Positions 58,170 to 64,000 of a stretch of DNA of 64,000 bases are shown one piece after another (the first letter of the stretch is position 1; every line of letters begins with the position of its first letter). Position numbers and translations under genes: made by a program. This DNA comes from Rhypophila decipiens (Eukaryota; Ascomycota; Sordariomycetes; Sordariales; Naviculisporaceae): assembly GCA_033297075.1 (NCBI GenBank), contig MU858124.1, positions 107,435 to 171,434 on the forward strand, written 5' to 3'. A model generated the notes under the pieces. The model saw only the letters and a program-made list of their open reading frames with translations, did not search any database and was not told the DNA's origin.

Positions 58170-58953
58170 TTCGAGGTAAACCGCAAGATAACTGTCACGG
58201 CGAGCCGTGATAACACAAGCGATAGTGCCCTATTGAAACCACTATATAACACACAATTCTAAGGCTGGCTTGCAGCTTAGAATTTGGCATCCTTTTTAAG
58301 GAGGTTTGGCCTAGTGGTGTGGTTCTAGATTCCCAAATCGTCACAATAACGATCGAAACTCACTGAGAGGATTATCAGATTTGGACTTCGGATTCTTTCA
58401 GGTGAATTAATTGGGCACAGGGTAGATCAAAATGTGCGCATGAGACCAAGGAGGTTTGAGAGCGTACTAACCGAAAAGATTGTATTGAGTAGTCAGTAGA
58501 GTTGTTGCTGGACAGGGGATTCTGGTCAATGGCGTTGAGGAATTTCTAGGGCGTATGCGTGAAGCAAGGAAGCACTTGAGCTGGAAACGTTTGTGAAAGG
58601 TGGAGGCAATAGACTGACGAAGAGAAGGATTTACAAGGCAAAGAATGGCTGTGCATGCAGAATGCAGAGTGTGTCCACGAAATCGAAGCCCCTCAGAGGG
58701 TGTGTGCGAGGCTGAAGTAGAGACTGGATTTCGTCAAGGCCAAAAAGCGGGGTATCGGGAGAGTAAGCAAGCCAGGACAGTACAAGGCATGGTCTCAAGG
58801 AGGCTATTTTATATCAGCCATAGCCCCTATCCATATTAAGAGTAGACAGTAGTATAATAGTTATAAAAATTGTATTAACTTATCGTGTTTAGTAAGAAGA
58901 TTGAACAGTACTATATAGAACTCCTAAAGAGAATATAGTTCTTATACTATATA
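58170..58953. other. AT-rich flank of repeat region
   Basis: This is the promoter of the coiled-coil gene at the left and increasingly AT-rich sequence to the right, especially 58840-58953. Such composition next to repeats fits old repeat-induced point mutation or decayed transposon DNA. No gene is supported. Confidence 0.5.
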
Positions 58954-59018
58954 TGTAACACCCAGTACCCGACCCCTAGAAGAATGGCTGGCTGCTAGGT
59001 TGGTGGCAAATGTGGACC

Positions 59019-59086
59019 ATGCAAGCTGAGTTCTGGGCAATGCAAGCTGAGTTCTGGACCATGCAAGCTGAGCCAGTTCAGCTTGC
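59019..59086. repeat. 21-base tandem repeat plus hairpin
   Basis: ATGCAAGCTGAG recurs at 59019, 59040 and 59061. The third copy is followed by its own inverse: GCAAGCTGA, a six-base loop, TCAGCTTGC (9-bp perfect stem, 59063-59086). Confidence 0.85.
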
Positions 59087-59129
59087 GTGAGCACAAGGAT
59101 GCATATGACAATTGATATAACTATAGAAA

Positions 59130-59156
59130 GAGCTCTCTAGCAAAATTAGAGAGCTC
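59130..59156. repeat. Perfect 10-bp inverted repeat
   Basis: GAGCTCTCTA, then a seven-base A-rich loop, then TAGAGAGCTC. It could fold as an RNA hairpin within the probable solo LTR. Confidence 0.85.
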
Positions 59157-59366
59157 GGCAGGCTTCAATATACACTGGTGAGCGGACACCTAATTCCGCA
59201 ACCACAACACTTTGTTCATCTGTGACCCTTGCCAAACGATAGCGCACTCTGCGTTACAGTTCGTCTCTTAAGAAATTTATTTTAAAACTATTATTTTATT
59301 ATTAAAGAGCTCTTTATGTTATAGTAGTTAAATCTTAATATACTTAGTCTTTTTATAGTATACTAG

Positions 59367-60014
59367 TGTCACGGCCGGGCTATGCAGATGGCGGAACTCA
59401 TCTATTGGTTGACCATATGCTGGCGAGACGCGTTGTCTCCACCAGGGGTGGAGCCTGACGAGGGGTTCCACCACTGGCGTTGGGTCTGGCCCTCACATAC
59501 GTTAAAGTTTTTCCTCCTAAATAATCCTTATTAATAAAGTCTTTATTGTTACAATCTGACACCTGGGTAGGTACAGACTGCAAGGCCGGACGCCTAACGG
59601 GGGTTGACAGTTGGAAAGGAGGTTGTACGCGGTAAGTACTGTAAGTACTGTCACTGATCAGGTTGCTCTAACTAAGAGCTTGTAAGCTTGAACAAGATAG
59701 TAGACAATGAACTTTATTGCTTGCGTGAGGAGTCCAAGAACCCTCGGACGGAAGGTGCGCAGCACCTTCCTACTATATAGGAGACTGTGAGGCTGTAATG
59801 ACTGTGTACCTATGTACTGGACCCGTGGGCCCGTCGTTACTTCCCTGGGTCCCCGGGTCCATGGACCCGTTTAATTCAGGACCCATTCCCGGGTCCTCCT
59901 TCCCCTGGGTCCACGGTGATTGGCCGATCCTTCCCCTGCCTTATTGGCTGCCACAGGTGGGGCATTTCGCCGCCTGAGGCACTGATGCCTGACGCACGGC
60001 GTCAGGTCATGACA
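59367..60014 (-). repeat. 3' LTR of the Ty3/gypsy element, about 648 bp
   Basis: Termini TGTCA/TGACA are inverted, and the right end directly abuts a purine tract on the element's coding strand, as expected for a 3' LTR. It contains short repeats such as GTAAGTACT twice near 59631-59650. The other LTR is outside the window, so the ends cannot be confirmed by comparison. Confidence 0.75.
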
Positions 60015-60031
60015 CGATACCCCTCCTTCTT
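60015..60031 (-). other. Polypurine tract
   Basis: On the minus strand this reads AAGAAGGAGGGGTATCG immediately before the LTR start TGTCA. It would prime plus-strand DNA synthesis. Confidence 0.75.
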
Positions 60032-60115
60032 GGTCTTCGTCCCGGAGACCCAACATTCAGCCTTCGTGTTGATTTTCTCGTGAGTGATTCTTCCCCCAAA
60101 CATCGTTTTGCGATC

Positions 60116-60768
60116 ATGTCTGCTAACAGGGTTCAGAAGGCCCGTTCTTCTCAATCTCAGCAGAAACGTTTCGCTGAAGTTGTGCTATCCGCCTATATTG
60201 CGGTCATTGGTTCAGATTCCCCCATGCCTTGTTCTAATTGCTTCCATAGCCAACGTTCTTGCGTGATCGCCCCAGGTTCTAAATGCTGTGGGGAGTGTAT
60301 CAGTCGCAAGGTTGCTTGTGATGGGGATCATTTTGCCTCCGCTCGTAAGTCGTGCTTCCTTCTTCTGCCAGTACCCTTCTAACTACCACCTTAGTTCTCC
60401 AGACTCTTGAGGACTACAAAACTCTTGAGCGTGAGGAGGACGAACTCCAGGAGAGGCTTCTTTCGGTGATGCGTCGCAAGCGCCGGGCCAAGACCCGGGC
60501 CGACGAGCTTTTCCGCCGAGGCATGGTGGACCATGAGAAGGACGTTCCTGACCCTAGGGGCCTTCCGGCACCGGAGTCCCAAGCCTCAATGGGCGGTCAG
60601 GCCCAGTCGTCCTCCGCGGCCGTTGGTAGCCCTGACTGGCTTGCTGGCGTCGACTGGTCGTCCGTTGATCCAGACTTACTGCTGGGCCAGGCCGGTCAGG
60701 GTTCTGTCGGTGGAACTGCTGGAGCTTCTCCGGGCAGTTCAGGTGCTCGTGAGGTTCCCACGAGTTAG
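60116..60768 (+). CDS. Antisense spliced gene in retroelement, Zn2Cys6-like protein
   Basis: Two exons: 60116-60344 and 60395-60768, giving 200 residues. The 50-base intron is textbook (GTAAGT, CTAAC, TTAG) and joins in phase. Residues 39-68 hold six cysteines spaced C-x2-C-x6-C-x8-C-x2-C-x6-C (Cys39, 42, 49, 58, 61, 68), which fits the Zn(II)2Cys6 cluster spacing, although the usual basic residues between the first cysteines are few. A strongly charged helix (residues 78-122, Glu/Lys/Arg-rich, coiled-coil-like, ending DELFRRGM) follows, then a Ser/Gly/Pro-rich tail. It runs opposite to the retroelement between its 3' LTR and pol, and its last 215 bases overlap the pol end. I recall similar short cysteine proteins in many fungal genomes but cannot name a function. 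It may be a regulator carried by the element, or a host gene fragment captured by it. Confidence 0.72.
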
Positions 60769-63700
60769 ACTCTGGTGTGTATCCCAACCACTTCACAAGG
60801 TACTCCAGTTCGTGGTTGCTGATTCTCGAGTCTAGGATGTCCTCGACTTCATATTCCGTTTCTTCATCATCTTCTGCTTGTATTTGCGTTTCAAGTCTGG
60901 CGTTCTGTGGTGCTGGTTCGAGAAGGGATATGTGGAAAACCTTGGATCGTAACCGCATTCCTTCAGGCAATGCAAGTTCGTAGTTTGAATTTGAGATTTT
61001 CTTCGTGATTCTGAATGGTCCAATCTTCTTGAAGTCCAGTTTTTTGCTTGGTCGTTTGGTACGCAAATTTCTTGTGAGCAAAAATACTTTATCCCCCTCC
61101 TTCAGGCGAGGTCCCTCGAGCCTATGGGTGTCGTAGTACTTGCGCATCCGTTCGCGCACGAATTCTAGCGTGTCCTTGAGCATTCGGTGCATGTCGTGAA
61201 GTCTGTCTGCTCGTACTGCTGCTCTCGGCGTGTCGGCTTGTGGTCCTTGTCGTAGCTCGGGTTCGTATCCGTAGTTTGCAAAGAAGGGTGACACGTGTGT
61301 CGTGTTTGTTTTGGAAGCATTGTAGGCCATCTGTGCCGTTGGTAAGAGGTCGACCCAGTCATCTTGTTCGAAGTTCACATAACTTCGTAAGTATTGTTCG
61401 ATGACTTGGTTGAGTCTCTCCGTTTGACCATCTGTCTGTGGATGAAACCCTGTCGATAGCTTTGACTTCACGTCCAGTCGTTTCATAAGTGCTTGCCAAA
61501 ACTTGGATGTGAACAACTTGTCTCGGTCTGACGTGATGTCGTCCGGCAGCCTATGATGGCTGACGACGTCTCGTTCGAAAAGGTATGAGAGTTGTTCAGC
61601 GGTCGTTGTCTCTTTCCATGGCAGGAAGTATGCCCATTTGGTGAGTCGGTCCACGACGACCCAAATTGCATCGTACTTCGTGCCTGTTCCGTCTGGTGCT
61701 TCTGATTCTGGAAGCTTGGTGATGAAGTCCATCGATATGGATCCCCATGCTCGTTCTGGTGTTGGCAGTGGCTCCAGTAATCCGTAAGGTAGGTGTCTGG
61801 CTGCCTTTGTTTTCGTGCAGGTTGTGCATTCCTTGACAACCTTGGTGACTGCATCCTTCATGCCAGGGAAGTTATAGTGTTGTTGTACGCGTTCTACGGT
61901 TTTCTTGATCCCTGGGTGTCCTCCCAGTACCGTTTCATGGAGTCTCTCGATGCACCTTCTTCGTTTTGTTGGCAAGACGAAGGCCTTCTCTCCTAACCAG
62001 GCCTTACCGTCCCTGACGGTTACTCCTTCCTCGGCCCAGTGATCCGCATAAGGCTGTAGGTCATCCTCCGTGGCTTGGAACTCGTATCCTTCCCATTCGG
62101 CATGGTGTGTTGCTGCGACGTCTTCCCATATTTGAAGTGGATGTTCAAGGGTGTCTCCGTTTTCCTTGAACATAGGTACAACGTCGATCTTCTCATTTCC
62201 CTTGTGGTCAGGTCTTCTGCTGAGGGCGTCGGCCCTGGCATTCTCTTTTCCTTTGACGTAGTGGATTCTGAAGTTGAATGGCGCAAGGAATTCCGCCCAT
62301 CGGACTTATCTCGGGCTGAGTTCCTTTGTCCGAGAGTATCTCAGGTTCTTGTGGTCGGTGTATACGTCTACTGGCTCTTCTGTCCCGCTGAGATAAGGTC
62401 TCCACTCGTCGAATGCTTCAATGATAGCCATAAGCTCCTTGTCGTGTACCGGGTAATTCAATGCTGGTCCCGATATTTTCTTTGAGAAGAATCCCACAGG
62501 GTGTCGTCCGTCGTCGAACTTCTGATACAGTTCGGCTCCAATCGCATACTCAGATGCGTCGGTTTCGAGGTAAAAAGGTCTGCTGAAGTCTGGCATCCGT
62601 AATACGGGTTCCTTGCTGACCTTCCGTTTCAGTTCCTCGAATGCCTCCTGTTGTTCTTGTTTCCACTCAAAGGGATTTCCTTCGCCAGTTAGCTCGTGTA
62701 GCGGTTTGGCGATTCCTCCAAATCCTTTGATGAAAGCTCTGTAGAAGTTGATAAAGCCGATGAAAGCTCGTACTTCTTTTTGGTTCGTTGGTGTCGGCCA
62801 GTCCCTGACTGCCGTTATCTTTGCCGGTTCCATACGAATTTCTCCGGGTGTGATTTCGAATCCCAGAAAAACCGTCTTTTGCACGTGGAACTCGCTTTTT
62901 TCTGGGTGTACCGACAAGTTTGCGTCCGCAAGCTTCTGCAATACTTGTCGTACGTGTTTCTTATGCTCTTTTAGCGTCTTCGAGTAGATCAAAATGTCGT
63001 CGATGTACACAAACGCGAATTGGTCCAAGAAAGGTCGCAGGGTATGGTCGATCATGCTTTGGAAGGTCGCCGGGGCGTTAGTGAGTCCCATTGGCATAAC
63101 TTGGTACTCAAAGTGCCCGTAGCGAGTCCGAAAAGCTGTCTTCCACTCGTCCCCTTCTCTTACTCGGATATGTCCAAAACCCCATGGAAGATCAAGGCGG
63201 GTGAACCATTGGGCGCCTGCCAACCGGTCCTTCATCTCCTTGATGAGCGGTAGTGGGTATCGATTTTTGATCGTCTCGTCGTTCAAACTTCGGTAGTCCA
63301 CGACTAACCGTAGCTTCGTGGTGCCTTTCTTTGGCACGAACAGGATAGGAAATGCCGCGGGTGACTGAGATCGTCGGATGAATCCTTTCGGCAAGTTTTC
63401 CTCGATGTACTCCTTGAGTGCTTCGTCCTGTTTTGGTCCTAAATGGTACGCCTTATGATACTTCAATTTGGCTCCTTCCTTGAGCTCGATGGCGTGGTCA
63501 AAGGGTCCTCGGTCCGGGAGTTTGTCGATAATCTTCTTCCTGAAGACTGGGTAGACGTGGTACTCCTCCGGTACTCCTTCGAGGTCCTCTGGTCTCTTTG
63601 TTGTCTCGGGCGGACGATTCTCTTCGTCTGAGAAGTATCCTTCGTCTTCGTCCGTTCGTATGTGCATGATGAGTTGTACTGGCTCATCGTGGTCTGCATG

Positions 63701-64000
63701 CTGCTGGTGCTCGCAGGAGCCTATCTCCTGGGCTTCGTGTTGTCCGCAGGGGTTCTTCTTGTCCCTCTGGGCTCTTGGGAACTCTATCCCTTCAGACATC
63801 CTATGTCGGGATTCGAGATGGCCATTCTCCCAATCTATATGCGGGTTGTATTTTTTCAACCACGGCAATCCCAAAATCATATCGCATTTGGGTCCTGTCG
63901 GGAGGTGTTGGATTCAACACTCAGATGATTTTGAACAAGATTGATTTTTGATTGTCCTCCCAGTTTTCAGACCCAGGGCTATCGTTTGGTCTATATAACA
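60554..64000 (-). pseudogene. Retrotransposon pol, two in-frame stops, N-terminus off window
   Basis: Reading leftwards from the window edge: the end of protease (KCDMILGLPWLKK); reverse transcriptase with LVVDYRSLN, MPMGLTNAPATFQ and the catalytic FVYIDDILIYS; RNase H (ETDASEYAIGAEL, then DKELMAII and TDHKNLRY); integrase with an HH-CC zinc finger and DDE residues in SMDFITKLP, ITSDRDKLF and QTDGQTERLNQ; and a chromodomain (VEDILDSRISNHELEYLVKWLGY) that targets integration to heterochromatin. Stop codons sit at 63914-63916 (TGA, before protease) and 62306-62308 (TAA, between RNase H and integrase). Both are followed by same-frame family sequence. The TAA is best explained by CAA to TAA, a CpA-to-TpA change. 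Confidence 0.93.

Larger units (their letters stand above)
58954..59258. repeat. Probable solo LTR, about 305 bp
   Basis: It starts TGTAACACCC and ends GCGTTACA, so its termini TGTAAC/GTTACA are inverted, as in LTRs. It contains a 21-base tandem repeat (three copies, 59019-59072) and two perfect hairpins (59063-59086 and 59130-59156). No internal retroelement sequence is attached and I found no matching target-site duplication, so the exact ends are uncertain. Its sequence differs from the LTR at 59367-60014, so it belongs to another family. Confidence 0.55.
59367..64000 (-). mobile_element. Ty3/gypsy chromovirus-type LTR retrotransposon, right end off window
   Basis: Minus-strand element. 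From left to right: 3' LTR (59367-60014), polypurine tract (60015-60031), a plus-strand antisense gene (60116-60768), then pol in the order chromodomain, integrase, RNase H, reverse transcriptase, protease end (60554 to the window edge). Gag, primer-binding site and 5' LTR lie beyond 64000. The domain order and the C-terminal chromodomain place it among the Metaviridae-type chromodomain elements. Two stop codons interrupt pol, so this copy is not autonomous as sequenced. Confidence 0.92.

Noticed and set aside
1..64000. CRISPR arrays, operons, ribosome binding sites, integrative bacterial elements
   Set aside because: The DNA is eukaryotic (spliceosomal introns throughout); none of these is expected, and no array-like direct repeats were seen.

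Overview
The window is nuclear DNA of a filamentous ascomycete (Pezizomycotina; the protein families suggest Sordariomycetes, but that is inference). The evidence is short spliceosomal introns with GTAAGT-type donors and CTAAC-type branch sites, a HET-domain protein, a NACHT-type STAND protein, a 2EXR protein, a CorA-like protein, an AA9 monooxygenase and a chromodomain Ty3/gypsy retroelement. Exon borders were worked out by hand from splice signals and reading-frame continuity. Every multi-exon model below gives an open reading frame divisible by three, except the two interrupted genes, whose breaks are stated.

Layout. 1-7.3 kb: no gene I can support. 7.3-18 kb: housekeeping genes, namely a two-finger CCCH protein (+), mitochondrial acyl carrier protein (-), the 23-kDa iron-sulfur subunit of complex I (-), and a large conserved protein of unknown function (-). 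18-26 kb: a sparse accessory stretch with a small secreted six-cysteine protein (-), a multi-pass membrane protein gene broken by one in-frame TAG (-), and a HET-domain protein (+). 27-35 kb: an NRPS-like adenylation-thiolation-reductase enzyme and a MATE transporter, both (-), possibly a minimal secondary-metabolite locus. 35.9-47.3 kb: a NACHT/STAND gene broken by a TGA and a frameshift but with an intact C-terminal membrane exon (-), an alpha/beta hydrolase (+), a CorA-like membrane protein (-) and a 2EXR protein (+).

47.5-57.2 kb is a five-gene plant-polysaccharide cluster: CE3-type SGNH esterase (-), GH27 alpha-galactosidase (+), GH5 beta-mannanase (-), AA9 lytic polysaccharide monooxygenase (+) and CE1-type feruloyl esterase (+). 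Together they would deacetylate, debranch and cut galactoglucomannan and loosen cellulose and feruloylated hemicellulose. Each of the three promoter-containing intergenic regions holds at least one 17-bp site CGGA-N9-TCCG (four in all), the form bound by Gal4-type zinc-cluster regulators. A small coiled-coil protein gene follows (-).

58.9-64 kb is repeat territory: a probable solo LTR, then a chromodomain Ty3/gypsy element on the minus strand. Its 3' LTR, polypurine tract and a pol frame with two stop codons are present, and it runs off the right edge. Between pol and the 3' LTR, on the opposite strand, lies a spliced gene for a protein with Zn2Cys6-like cysteine spacing. Its last 215 bases overlap the end of pol. 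I regard this antisense gene and the shared 17-bp promoter sites as the two most interesting signals here.
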